From NCBI GenBank assembly GCA_019084245.1, contig JAHRFE010000011.1, forward strand, positions 1 to 44,665: DNA of 44,665 nt, given 5' to 3'. The stretch is from Hoeflea sp. (GTDB lineage Bacteria; Pseudomonadota; Alphaproteobacteria; Rhizobiales; Rhizobiaceae). Each line of letters begins with the position of its first letter. The first letter of the stretch is position 1. Under the pieces are notes generated by a model. The model was given only the letters and a program-made list of their open reading frames with translations, did not search any database and had not been told where the DNA came from. This document shows positions 17,264 through 25,717 of the stretch, piece after piece. The position numbers were made by a program, and so were the translations under genes.

Positions 17264-17968
17264 TTGAACGAGCTTCTTCTGCAATTGATCGATATGCTTT
17301 CATTGCCGCTTGAGGAGCGGGCAGCACGGCGGGCCTTGCGGGATTTTGCCGAGAGCGCAGGCTTCGACTATTTCGCTTACCTGCATCTCCGTGGGCAAGA
17401 GAGCTTTGCTGTATCGAACTATCCCAGGGAATGGCAGGAGCACTACGTCCAGAAAAACTACATTCGAGTTGATCCAGTCGTCACCAAGGCCAAACACGGG
17501 CCGCCGATATTCCAGTGGTCGGCGGATGAAGCCAGGCGAATAGGAAGGCTCGATGTAAGGCAATTCTACAAGGATGCGGAGCGGTTTGGAATCCGTTCAG
17601 GTCTGTCGGTCACGGTTCCTGTCGGCTTCAAGAACAGGATGGTGTTCACACTGGCCTCCGGGAAGCCCATGGTGTGCATCGACGAGGATCCCGATCCCGT
17701 CATTGCAGCGATGGCGGTCGCATTTGTCCATTCCCATCTCGCCTCGGCGACCCAGGATGCTGCCCTGGCTTCAGACATCCGCCTTTCACCGCGCGAGGCT
17801 GAATGCCTGCGCTGGTTCGCAGACGGCATGTCGATGCCGGACATCGCTGAAACGATCGGGATAGGATATCGGTCCGTCCGTTCCTATCTCGACGAGGCAA
17901 CGCGAAAGCTTGGCGCGGCAAACAGCCGTCAAGCCGCATCGATCGCAATCCGGTTGGGATTGATCTAG
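17264..17968 (+). CDS. traR: TraR-type LuxR transcription factor (first copy)
   Basis: This 234-residue protein has an N-terminal acyl-homoserine-lactone-binding domain with the expected Trp, Tyr, Asp and Trp (NYPREWQEHYVQKNYIRVDP, FQWSADE) and FGIRSGLSVTVP. The C-terminal LuxR helix-turn-helix starts at LSPREAECLRWFADGMSMPD. I chose the TTG at 17264 because it gives the same length and N-terminal alignment as Ti-plasmid TraR. An ATG at 17294 would truncate the ligand domain. TraR dimers bound to the signal activate tra/trb promoters. It follows trbI directly, so it may be read from the trb operon, its own promoter, or both. Confidence 0.85.
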   Translation: MNELLLQLIDMLSLPLEERAARRALRDFAESAGFDYFAYLHLRGQESFAVSNYPREWQEHYVQKNYIRVDPVVTKAKHGPPIFQWSADEARRIGRLDVRQFYKDAERFGIRSGLSVTVPVGFKNRMVFTLASGKPMVCIDEDPDPVIAAMAVAFVHSHLASATQDAALASDIRLSPREAECLRWFADGMSMPDIAETIGIGYRSVRSYLDEATRKLGAANSRQAASIAIRLGLI

Positions 17969-18248
17969 CGGTCTGGCTCCAACGCTTCGAACCCCCACGC
18001 AAGCAATGTTTGGATGACCGCAATGCGGACAAACGGGCCTGATTCATTGAGTCTCGAATTGGAATGTTGGCCGGAGACCAGACTGCGTAGCCGATTGCAC
18101 GAACGGCAAGCTTGGGGCCGCCGAACGAACCCGCTGCGCGGGAGGGTGCGGGTGGCGGCTGAGGTGCTTTGACCGTCGACCGCAGGCGGATTGAACAGCG
18201 TTTGCCACAGGCAGAGCATGGAGGGTTTCTTCAACAAGGAGCCTGACC

Positions 18249-19157
18249 ATGAACAGCCAATCGAACACACCCGCGATCAGCCCGCTTCGGCAACGCCTGA
18301 TCGACGACATGAACCTGCGTCACTTCGGGCACGAGACCCAACGTAATTACCTGCGCGATGTCGGACGCCTCGCGAGCTTTCTGGGGCGGTCTCCCGATAC
18401 CGCGACCGCAGATGACCTGCGCCGCTTCCAGATCTGGCAGCAAAGCGAAGGTGTTCCGGTGCCGACGATGAACAGTATCGTGTCGGCGCTGAGGTTCTTC
18501 TTCAACACCACGGTCGATCGCCCCGACCTCGCCCGCCGTCTGGTGCGGCTGGCGCAACCACGCAAGCTTCCGGTCGTGCTGAGCCGCGAGGAAGTGACCC
18601 GCCTGCTCGACGCCACGACTTGCCTGAAGCATCAGGCGGCACTGGCCGTTGCCTATGGTTCGGGACTGCGGGTGTCGGAAGTCGCTTCGCTGAAGGTCGC
18701 CGACGTCGACAGCGAGCGCATGCTCCTGCGGGTGGAGCGTGGCAAAGGCGGGCGCGGTCGCAACGCCATGCTGTCGGAGGACCTGCTCACTCTTCTGCGC
18801 CAATGGTGGCAGGCCGGCCACCGGCAGGGCGTCATGCGGCGGGACGGCTGGCTCTTTCCGGGTATCAACACCCTGAGGCCCATCAGCACGCGCCAACTTC
18901 ACCGTGTGGTGGTAGAGGCGGCGAGGAAGGCCGACATTGACAAGCGGGTGGGACTGCACACGCTGCGTCATTCGTTTGCCACCCACCTTCTTGAGGACGG
19001 TGTGGATATCCGCGTCATTCAGGTGCTGCTCGGCCACGCCAAGCTGAACAACACGGCCCTCTACACCAAGGTTGCGACCAGGACAGTGCGCTCGGTGACC
19101 AGTCCGCTCGACCGGCTTGGCCTGTTCAAGGAGGAAGCATCGCCGCCCGAAGGCTGA
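18249..19157 (+). CDS. Tyrosine recombinase of the IS91-like element
   Basis: This 302-residue XerC/D-like recombinase has a SAM-like N-terminal domain (SPLRQRLIDDMNLRHFGHET, QRNYLRDVGRLASFLGRSPD). The catalytic residues sit in YGSGLRVSEVASLK (Arg), HTLRHSFATHLLEDG (His-x-x-Arg), LLGHAKLNNTALYTKVA (His and the nucleophilic Tyr). All catalytic residues are present, so it looks functional. The ATG at 18249 has AAGGAG about 8 bases upstream. It is followed five bases later by the transposase. Its role in IS91-family movement is not well established. Confidence 0.88.
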   Translation: MNSQSNTPAISPLRQRLIDDMNLRHFGHETQRNYLRDVGRLASFLGRSPDTATADDLRRFQIWQQSEGVPVPTMNSIVSALRFFFNTTVDRPDLARRLVRLAQPRKLPVVLSREEVTRLLDATTCLKHQAALAVAYGSGLRVSEVASLKVADVDSERMLLRVERGKGGRGRNAMLSEDLLTLLRQWWQAGHRQGVMRRDGWLFPGINTLRPISTRQLHRVVVEAARKADIDKRVGLHTLRHSFATHLLEDGVDIRVIQVLLGHAKLNNTALYTKVATRTVRSVTSPLDRLGLFKEEASPPEG

Positions 19158-19161
19158 CGCC

Positions 19162-20381
19162 GTGCGGACCTTGATCGAGGTCGCCGACATCTTCCGCACC
19201 GCCGGGCCAGTCTACCGATCCTCCCATGCCGGGCATCTGAGCCTCGCCCAGCTCAAGGTGATGTCGGCCGTCGAGACCTGTCGCACGGCAGCACTGGGAG
19301 GACATGTCGAGGCCTGCGAGGATTGCGGCGAGCGGCGGATCGCCTACAACTCCTGCCGCAACCGGCACTGCCCGAAGTGTCAGGGTGCGGCGGCAAGGAT
19401 ATGGCTCGCCGAGCGCGAAGCTGATCTCCTGCCCGTCGGATACTTCCATGTCGTGTTCACGCTGCCCGCCGAAGTCGCAGTAATCGCCTTCCAGAACAAG
19501 GCGGTCGTCTACGATCTGCTGTTCAAGGCGGCATCCGAGACGATGCTGACCATCGCCGCCGATCCGAAGCATCTCGGTGCGCGCATCGGCATCACCGCCG
19601 TTCTTCACACCTGGGGTTCCGCGATGACGCATCATCCGCACGTGCACATGATCGTGCCGGGTGGCGGTCTCTCGCCTGACGGGAAGCATTGGATCCCGTC
19701 GCGGAAAACCTTCCTGCTTCCGGTACGGGTGCTGGGCAGGCTGTTCCGGCGACTGTTCCTGACCCGGCTGAACGCTTTGCATGATACCGGTAGGCTCGCC
19801 TTCTTCGGGCCACTCGCACCTCTCGCAGACCGCTGCGCCTTCCTGCGTCATCTCGCTCCAGCCCGTCGGAAGCGATGGGTTGTCTATGCGAAGGCGCCGT
19901 TCGCGGGCCCCGAAGCCGTCCTCGCCTATCTGTCGCGCTATACCCACCGGGTCGCCATCTCCAACAGCCGCCTGATCGCCTTCGACGGCACAAGCGTCAC
20001 GTTCCGCTACAAGGATTACCGCCGTGACGGCGCCGACCGTCAACAGGTCATGATGCTCGCCGCAGACGAGTTCATCCGCCGCTTCCTGCTTCATGTCCTG
20101 CCGCGCGGCTTCACCGCATCCGACATTATGGGCTTCTTGCCGGCGGGGCGCGCAAGGCAAGTCTCACCCTGGCGCGCAAACTCCTTAAAGTGGCACCGGA
20201 GCCTGATCCTGACACTGCAGCGGAACCAACCGATCCCATCATGCCGGACGATCCGACCAGCTTCCGTCCGCCGTGCCATTGCTGCGGCGGACGCATGATC
20301 ATCATCGAAGTGTTCGAGCGCACACGACAGCCGCGAGGACCGCCGTTCTCGGCGACGACGAACCGGGAGAAACGCTCATGA
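19162..20381 (+). pseudogene. IS91-family HUH transposase, frameshifted near the 3' end
   Basis: From the GTG at 19162 the protein has the zinc finger CEDCGERR...CRNRHCPKCQG, the HUH motif HPHVHMIVPGGGLS and the catalytic-Tyr motif YLSRYTHR, followed by the conserved NSRLIAFDGTSVTFRYKDYR. After LPRGF the frame is wrong. The expected continuation RIRHYGLLAGGARKA reads in the next frame from about 20116, on to VAPEPDPD, CHCCGGRM and a TGA at 20379. One base is missing around 20111-20114 (family pattern Gly-Phe-His-Arg, here Gly-Phe-Thr). The catalytic domain is intact but the C-terminal domain is lost or replaced by 60 aberrant residues. A sequencing error or recoding cannot be excluded. Confidence 0.8.
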
Positions 20382-20903
20382 TCCGGCATGGCATCGCCCA
20401 GTCTCCAGCCGCAGCCACATGGCCTTGTGCGCCAATCCCGCTTGCGCTGGTCGCAGTGATCGGCGTCGAAAGAGCCATCGCGACCGGAAAGTCATGCCCG
20501 CAATCGTGTGCGGGAAAGGAACCCGGCATTCCGATCACATCGCCGGCGCCATGTCATGATCCCCGTCGCACCAACGTAGACATCAGCCTCAAAACGAAAT
20601 CCCCATAGCTCAAAGTCCTTGGCCCGCGGGTTCCTTCCCCGGGGACTTTCGTACGCCTAACGGCGCCCGAAACTCTTCACGTCAGCGGAGTGTCTGCTTT
20701 TCTGGAGCGGAATCAGAAAGCGGACGTGCGCTTGCGCTCGAAACGGAAAGTAAGTTCGAATCTTGCCCAGCGCCAGACGAGATGAAACTGGGAACTCGAT
20801 AATATTGTAATTGCATTCAATTCAGATCGAAGCAGCGCTATCATTGATCGGCCTTACCTGCTTTGGGCGTGCAGAGGCAAAAAGACGCAGACTTGATGTC
20901 GAG

Positions 20904-21314
20904 TTAGAAGCGGCATTCGCACAAAATGTCACGGCCGATAAGGACGTGGTAGGGAGCAAGGTGATCCAGAAGCGAAAAATTGCGTTCAAAGGCAACCTCC
21001 GGCATCCATGAGACGCATGCCCTAACGGTCCTCTCGCCGGTCACGTTGCCGTACGCATGTGCTATGTCGCGCACGCTCTGAACGCCACCGGCCAGCTTGG
21101 CGAACATATCGGGCGACACGCAGGATGCTTCTGCGCCTGTGTCGATGATGGCTCCGCAAACATGGACCGCCAGCCGCGTCCCGTCTGCGGCAATGGCGGC
21201 AATGGCGGCAATGGTGACTCGGATGTTTGGCCCCTGCTGTATCATGGCCCGGGGGTCGCGGCCCTGAACATTCAGGCAGCACCAGCTGCTGTCAAGATTA
21301 AGGGGATTGTCCAT
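20904..21314 (-). CDS. Retropepsin-like aspartic protease domain protein
   Basis: This 136-residue protein carries the retroviral-type aspartyl protease signature: IIDTGAEASCVSPD (D58-T-G) followed by the late motif HVLIGRDIL, equivalent to the I/L-G-R/M-D flap-side motif. It would work as a homodimer, because only one D-T/S-G is present. I chose the ATG at 21314, with GGAG 5 bases upstream. An ATG at 21368 would add 18 residues. A 27-base triple repeat encodes IAAIAAIAA just before the active site. No signal peptide or membrane helix is seen. It is isolated between the IS91-like element and the defence genes. The substrate is unknown. Confidence 0.75.
   Translation of the reverse strand: MDNPLNLDSSWCCLNVQGRDPRAMIQQGPNIRVTIAAIAAIAADGTRLAVHVCGAIIDTGAEASCVSPDMFAKLAGGVQSVRDIAHAYGNVTGERTVRACVSWMPEVAFERNFSLLDHLAPYHVLIGRDILCECRF
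21187..21213 (-). repeat. Three tandem 9-bp repeats inside the retropepsin gene
   Basis: GCGGCAATG is repeated exactly three times (plus-strand sequence) and encodes three Ile-Ala-Ala triplets on the minus strand. The unit is a multiple of three, so slippage would lengthen or shorten the protein without a frameshift. Confidence 0.85.
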
Positions 21315-21709
21315 ATAACTCCATGTTTCGGTCAGGTTCAGACGTGCCGATACAACAACACCAAACAATATCCTTCCGCATTAGATAGCACTTCCGGAAT
21401 CCGCGCCTTTATTGGCCCCGCCATCCATTCTCCCGACCTGACCGGTCGGAAGCATTCAGCTTCGTCTGGAGCCGTCCGTCGCCTCAGAAGCGGCGGGCGG
21501 CGGCGACTTCAGATTGCCACCGGCACGGGCTGCTTTGGTGGTCGGCTCCCGAGCCTCTTCTTGCGCAAGGGATCGTCACTCGCAGGGGCCGAGATGCGTG
21601 GGCAGCTCGGGGCGCGGCCTAGAGCCCGGTCCGCGAGGGCTGCGCGCAGCAATAGCCGAAGAAAGGAATCCAGAAAATCAGATGTTTATGCTATGTTCCG
21701 GCGAATCTA

Positions 21710-22726
21710 ATGCGGGAATCGCCAATGTTTGAAGACCTGCTTAAATCACTGCAACAGCTTGATGGCATGAAAATCTCGGTGCCCATCGCGGCCGAAGCTG
21801 ACGCTGATGGTTTTGTTGACCGGCAATGCCCGGCAACCGAGTGCGAGTTTCTTTTCAAGGTGCAGGAAGAAGACTGGCGGGACATCGTAACTGACGAGGC
21901 CGTGTGGTGCCCTTTCTGCGGTCATCAGGCCAAGGCCGACGAGTGGTGGACGTACGAGCAGATCGAAAAAGCAAAAGAAGCCGCCTTTGCCGAGGTCAAG
22001 CACACGATCAATAAAGCCATGCGCCGCGATGCGGATCGTTTTAATCGCCGCCAGCCGCGCCGATCGTTTATCTCGATGTCCATGAAGGTTGACGCGAAGC
22101 CGAAGGAGATCGTTCTGCCGGCTGCTGCCACCGACCCGATGCAGCTCAAGATCAAATGCCCGGAATGCGCCTGCCGCTACGCTGTCATTGGTTCGGCCTA
22201 TTTTTGCCCGGCCTGCGGTCACAACGCCGCTGACCTCGTCTTCAGTCAGTCACTCGGCACGATCCGCGCGACACTCGACAACCTGCCAGCCATCGCCGCC
22301 GGGCTGCCGTCGCGCGATGATGCGGGCAATATTGTCCGGCTGCTGACCGAAGATTCACTGCAAAGGATCGTGACGGCATTTCAGCGTTTCGCCGAAGCGC
22401 TCTACGCCAAACGTCCGGGTCAACCGGTTCCCCGCCGCAACGCGTTCCAGAATCTGGATGAGGGAAGCAAGCTCTGGCAGGCCGCCTGCGGCAAGACCTA
22501 TGACGCGCATCTTTCGGCAGCGGAACTCGATCTCCTGAAGCGCCAGTTCCAGCAGCGCCATCTCCTTACCCATCGCGAAGGTCTTGTCGATGCTGACTAC
22601 ATCACAAAGACGGGCGATCAGAATTATCGGGAAGGCCAGCGCCTTGTCGTCAAGGAAGCGGCGGTTCGCGAATGCGTCGCGCTCATCGAGAAACTCGCGC
22701 TGGGTCTGGCGGCTGACGCGACATGA
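21710..22726 (+). CDS. Zinc-ribbon protein with HEPN-like C terminus, function unknown
   Basis: This 338-residue protein has no name I recognise. It has two zinc-ribbon units: C40/C45 with C67-x2-C70 (WCPFCGHQ), and C150-x2-C153 with C166-x2-C169 (KCPECACRY, FCPACGHN). The C-terminal ~120 residues are helical and contain R283-x4-H288 in QQRHLLTHREGLVDADY. This matches the HEPN catalytic pattern R-x4-6-H, and an H-R/N-x-G-x-V-D tail is common in HEPN RNases of defence and toxin systems. It may bind nucleic acid with the ribbons and cut RNA with the HEPN-like domain. The ATG at 21725, with GGGA upstream, is an alternative start. It converges on the CBASS operon 16 bases away and is probably a separate accessory or defence gene. 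HEPN assignment is by motif only. Confidence 0.6.
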   Translation: MRESPMFEDLLKSLQQLDGMKISVPIAAEADADGFVDRQCPATECEFLFKVQEEDWRDIVTDEAVWCPFCGHQAKADEWWTYEQIEKAKEAAFAEVKHTINKAMRRDADRFNRRQPRRSFISMSMKVDAKPKEIVLPAAATDPMQLKIKCPECACRYAVIGSAYFCPACGHNAADLVFSQSLGTIRATLDNLPAIAAGLPSRDDAGNIVRLLTEDSLQRIVTAFQRFAEALYAKRPGQPVPRRNAFQNLDEGSKLWQAACGKTYDAHLSAAELDLLKRQFQQRHLLTHREGLVDADYITKTGDQNYREGQRLVVKEAAVRECVALIEKLALGLAADAT

Positions 22727-22742
22727 TGCCAGGCAGGGTGCG

Positions 22743-24260
22743 TTAGTCGATCACAAACGACGGCTGGTATGACTTGTTGCCCTGACGGTCGAAGTCGAAT
22801 TCATAGATGACGCACGGTGCGATTCCCTGATGATGCTGCCCCATGAAAAACAACAGGCTGTTCGGGCACGCGGCAAAGATATGCACCAATCCATCGGGAT
22901 CGTCGTCGCGCAAACTGCGAATACTAATGGCAATCTGTTCGGCCAAAGCAGCTGCGTGGCCGCCACCGGCAACGTTCTGATGTCCCGGTCCTTCCGAGAA
23001 CGCGAACGTAACGAGCTTGCCCACATTCGGAAGGTGCTGATCAACGTAGCGGCGAACGTGTGGCCCCACTTGCTGGGCAATGCTGATGCCGACGGTGGTC
23101 TCACTTCCCTGACCGAGTGCCTGCTCGGTCATCCCAAGACGCGGGCCAGTGGTCGCGTCGCCCGCCTGCCAGATGCGAGAACCAACCCGTCCCTTCTGTA
23201 CCAATTCTGTGCTGACACCTGATTTTACGTCGAGCACTGCGCCTGCAAGAAACGCAATCGACGCGTGAGCATCCAATATGAGACGCAGCGTCGGAGATTT
23301 TTTCACGGCCGCCCCGAGAAAGGCGGTGACCAGTGGCCTGATGTCCGCCTGCCAATCGCGCCCGTCCTGAAGATAGCGCTGCCTGAAGGCATCGGTCAGG
23401 ATCAGGGAATTTTCAGGAGTCGCGCCAACGATATCGGCAGCCGGACCGAGAAAGCTTCGGATTGCCACAGGAAGAAACTGCTCTTCGGGTTGCCGCTTCT
23501 CCAGCAGCAACCCTTCTTCGCGGCAAAGCTTGAGGAGTGTCTCGCGCGTCAGGCCATTAAGCTGCCGGACCTTCAGTTGCCGAGCCAATTCGTCATACCT
23601 GAAGTCTGATGCGGTCGCGCTGCATCCCATGACGCCGACGACCTTCGCCTTTATGTTTATTTCTGAGCGTAGCTCATCCAGCGAACGGTGCCCGTCGATG
23701 ATGCGGAATCCACCGATGACGGTCTTCAGGGCGTTGTCGTCGGCAAGCTCCAGATGTTCCCGCCAGAGCTTGCGCACCTTGCCCATCCTGCTGCGATCGG
23801 TCGTGCCGTCGAAAAGGCGTTCAATCAAAAGCGTACGGTCGTGGCCGGAGACCAGCTCTGCTAGAGGGTCGCCGTCCTTAATCCGATAGGTTGTCAGGAA
23901 TGAAAAATGGGCGTTCTGGCCTTGCGGCACCTTCCCTCGGGCCTCCTTCAAGCGCTGGAGCAGCGAAAATGACTGCGCGCCGATAAAGTCGGGATCGATG
24001 AAGTCTTCATAGCCGAAACGCCCGCCGGTCTCGACGTGCCACTTGATCTGGTGATACTCTGCTGCAACGCGATCCGGTCCCGACCTTGCTACGGGTGGAT
24101 CATACTTGACGACGACATCGTCGAAAGATTTCGGGCCGTCCGCTTCGAACGTGACTTCGACGACACAGGAGTGGTCGTCGAGCAGGTTGAAGGCATTCTC
24201 CCAAAAAATCCGAGACTGATAGTTGTCGCCATGCCAGCGAGCGGTCACCGCGTTAGCCAT
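22743..24260 (-). CDS. cap4: CBASS effector: Cap4-like nuclease with SAVED domain
   Basis: This 505-residue protein is the last gene of a four-gene CBASS operon. The N-terminal part has a restriction-like endonuclease core (FDDVVVKYD, D47/D48, then EYHQIKWH with Q71-x-K73), as in Cap4 dsDNA nucleases. The C-terminal ~200 residues match a SAVED cyclic-oligonucleotide sensor (TVGISIAQQVGPHVRRYVDQ, GLVHIFAACPNSLLFFMGQH, CVIYEFDFDRQG). In Cap4, binding of the signal triggers oligomerisation and indiscriminate DNA cleavage, killing the infected cell. The start overlaps the ATPase stop by 8 bases. The partner synthase here is CdnC-like, whereas studied CdnC systems use NucC and studied Cap4 systems use CdnD. 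Confidence 0.88.
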   Translation of the reverse strand: MANAVTARWHGDNYQSRIFWENAFNLLDDHSCVVEVTFEADGPKSFDDVVVKYDPPVARSGPDRVAAEYHQIKWHVETGGRFGYEDFIDPDFIGAQSFSLLQRLKEARGKVPQGQNAHFSFLTTYRIKDGDPLAELVSGHDRTLLIERLFDGTTDRSRMGKVRKLWREHLELADDNALKTVIGGFRIIDGHRSLDELRSEINIKAKVVGVMGCSATASDFRYDELARQLKVRQLNGLTRETLLKLCREEGLLLEKRQPEEQFLPVAIRSFLGPAADIVGATPENSLILTDAFRQRYLQDGRDWQADIRPLVTAFLGAAVKKSPTLRLILDAHASIAFLAGAVLDVKSGVSTELVQKGRVGSRIWQAGDATTGPRLGMTEQALGQGSETTVGISIAQQVGPHVRRYVDQHLPNVGKLVTFAFSEGPGHQNVAGGGHAAALAEQIAISIRSLRDDDPDGLVHIFAACPNSLLFFMGQHHQGIAPCVIYEFDFDRQGNKSYQPSFVID

Positions 24261-25194
24261 TGCGGCCCTCCTCGAACGGGCGAGTGGCTTCCATGGCTGC
24301 CACCACTTCGAGTGCGCGTGCAGGTTTGACGGCCGATCCGGGATAGGCGTCCAGAATGATTCCGGGCAGCAGGCGTTGGGTCAGGTCGGAAAAGGTGTAG
24401 CCGTAAGGGCGATCCTCACTAGCCCCGGTTGCCATCACCATCCTCTCAATATCGGCTGGGCCGAATCCAAGCTCGCCAAGCGCTCCGGCGAGAAGCACGC
24501 GACGCTGTGCTTCGTCAGGGCGACCGAAAGACAAGATATCGGCTGCGCGCCTTTTCACCGCCGGGTCCAGCGCACCGAGGCGGTTGGTGCACATGATAAC
24601 GGCTGCGGGCAAGCTGGCGTTCGCAATCCGGTCAATTCCGCGAATGAAGGCGTTTACGCCTGCACGATCTTCATGGTGCATCTGCGCGTTTTCGCGCGAC
24701 TGAACCAGAGCGTCGGCTTCGTCCACAAGCAGTATGATCCCGCCACGGGCTTTGCCCGAACGTCCCTTGAGCTTGCTGGCTTCGCTAATGGCATAGTCGA
24801 ACGCCGCCGTCAGCAATAGCGTCATTTCCCCCACGCGACCCTGGCCACGCGTGGACAAGCTCAATGGCAGCAGCGTCAGGTCGATATCTTCCTGACGCGC
24901 GACGGCATCGCCGATCGTCTCTGCCAGCTCGGTCTTGCCGGAGCCTACATCCCCCGACAAAACGACCAGAGGCGGACGGCGCAGAACGGTGGACAGCAAT
25001 CCGTTCATCTTTGGATGGTGCTTTTGTGCCCAGGCCTCCAGCCCGGCCGGATTGACGAGAAGCGCCAGAATCTTGGTCAGACGAGCCTTCTGATCGTCCA
25101 GCCCGACAAGGCGTGCAAGACGTTCGCGCGGACCGATGTCCGGATATGTGACGCGCCGTTCGAAAAACTCGTCGGGTCCCTGCGTTGTGTTCAT
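24253..25194 (-). CDS. cap6: CBASS TRIP13/Pch2-like AAA+ ATPase (Cap6)
   Basis: This 313-residue AAA+ protein has Walker A GDVGSGKT (81-88), Walker B IILLVDEAD (153-161), sensor-1 Asn in MCTNRLGALD and a following Arg pair (VKRRAAD). In type III CBASS this remodeller opens and releases the HORMA protein, shutting signalling off until infection. The start overlaps the HORMA stop (TAATG). The N terminus (residues 1-40) is the short family-specific extension. Cap6 is the best fit because of the adjacent HORMA gene. Confidence 0.92.
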   Translation of the reverse strand: MNTTQGPDEFFERRVTYPDIGPRERLARLVGLDDQKARLTKILALLVNPAGLEAWAQKHHPKMNGLLSTVLRRPPLVVLSGDVGSGKTELAETIGDAVARQEDIDLTLLPLSLSTRGQGRVGEMTLLLTAAFDYAISEASKLKGRSGKARGGIILLVDEADALVQSRENAQMHHEDRAGVNAFIRGIDRIANASLPAAVIMCTNRLGALDPAVKRRAADILSFGRPDEAQRRVLLAGALGELGFGPADIERMVMATGASEDRPYGYTFSDLTQRLLPGIILDAYPGSAVKPARALEVVAAMEATRPFEEGRNG

Positions 25195-25709
25195 TACCAG
25201 CTCCTTACGCTTGCACGGTTGAGAGCCCGTCCGCCGGAGGAATAGACGCGGTCTTCAGCAAAATAGCCGGTGACGCCGGGCTCCGGCGCGCCGCCGCGAT
25301 AGAAAGGCAAAGTCTTCTTGAACGCGTCCTTCTGGTCGCTTGTAAGCTTGTCCCAGGCGGCGCTGTAGGTGAGGTAAGAATAGAAGGTCGCGCCCGAGAT
25401 GTTCGCTCCGGGTTTGATACGACCGGGGTCTTCGTCATTTGCGCCGGCGCCGGCAAGATCATGTCCGGTGTAGCGTAGCGTAGGTTCGATCCAGTCGTTA
25501 TTCCGGCGGTAGCCGTAAGTGACAACGCCGAGATAACCAGCTTTCAGCAGATCGATGATCTCGGTTTCGTAGGTGTTGATATCGGCGTCGGACGGCGAAC
25601 CGTAAAGCCGCTGCATCCGCTTAAGATCGGTAGCAACCTTCGCCGCCATGTGGCGGGCATGGGTAACAGTGAAGGTGGTGGTCTCAGATACAGTGTAGCT
25701 TTGCGACAT
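25194..25709 (-). CDS. cap7: CBASS HORMA-domain protein (Cap7)
   Basis: This 171-residue bacterial HORMA protein begins MSQSYTVSETTTFTVTHARH and continues AAKVATDLKRMQRLYG, the bacHORMA_1 pattern, with GYLGVVTYGYRRNNDWIEPT in the core. Its C terminus (YFAEDRVYSSGGRALNRASV) is the mobile safety-belt region. It is thought to sense a phage peptide closure motif and then activate the nucleotidyltransferase. I chose the ATG at 25709 (GAGG 7 bases upstream) over an upstream alternative at 25754, because the conserved N terminus starts there and 25754 lies inside cdnC. Only one HORMA gene is present, so this is a single-HORMA type III CBASS. Confidence 0.92.
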   Translation of the reverse strand: MSQSYTVSETTTFTVTHARHMAAKVATDLKRMQRLYGSPSDADINTYETEIIDLLKAGYLGVVTYGYRRNNDWIEPTLRYTGHDLAGAGANDEDPGRIKPGANISGATFYSYLTYSAAWDKLTSDQKDAFKKTLPFYRGGAPEPGVTGYFAEDRVYSSGGRALNRASVRSW

Positions 25710-25717
25710 GGATGCCC

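Larger units (their letters stand above)
18100..20660 (+). mobile_element. IS91-like element with accessory tyrosine recombinase
   Basis: A tyrosine recombinase (18249-19157) and an HUH Y1 transposase (from 19162) lie in tandem. This is a known arrangement for one IS91 branch, which moves by rolling-circle transposition without target duplication. A GC-rich structure before the genes (CCGCC, ACCCGC / GCGGGT, GGCGG; 18118-18158) and a hairpin-like CCGCGGG...CCCCGGGG near 20627-20644 may belong to the ends. The exact borders are guesses. The transposase is frameshifted, so the copy is probably immobile on its own. The non-coding part 17969-18248 holds nothing else I recognise. Confidence 0.65.

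Noticed and set aside
18231-20160. Long reverse frames (18231-19199, 19126-20160) over the IS91-like element
   Set aside because: Both mirror the recombinase and transposase, whose motifs are unambiguous.
21057-21710. 217-codon plus-strand frame opposite the retropepsin gene
   Set aside because: It starts inside the antisense of a gene with clear protease motifs and continues into low-complexity Arg/Ser/Gly.
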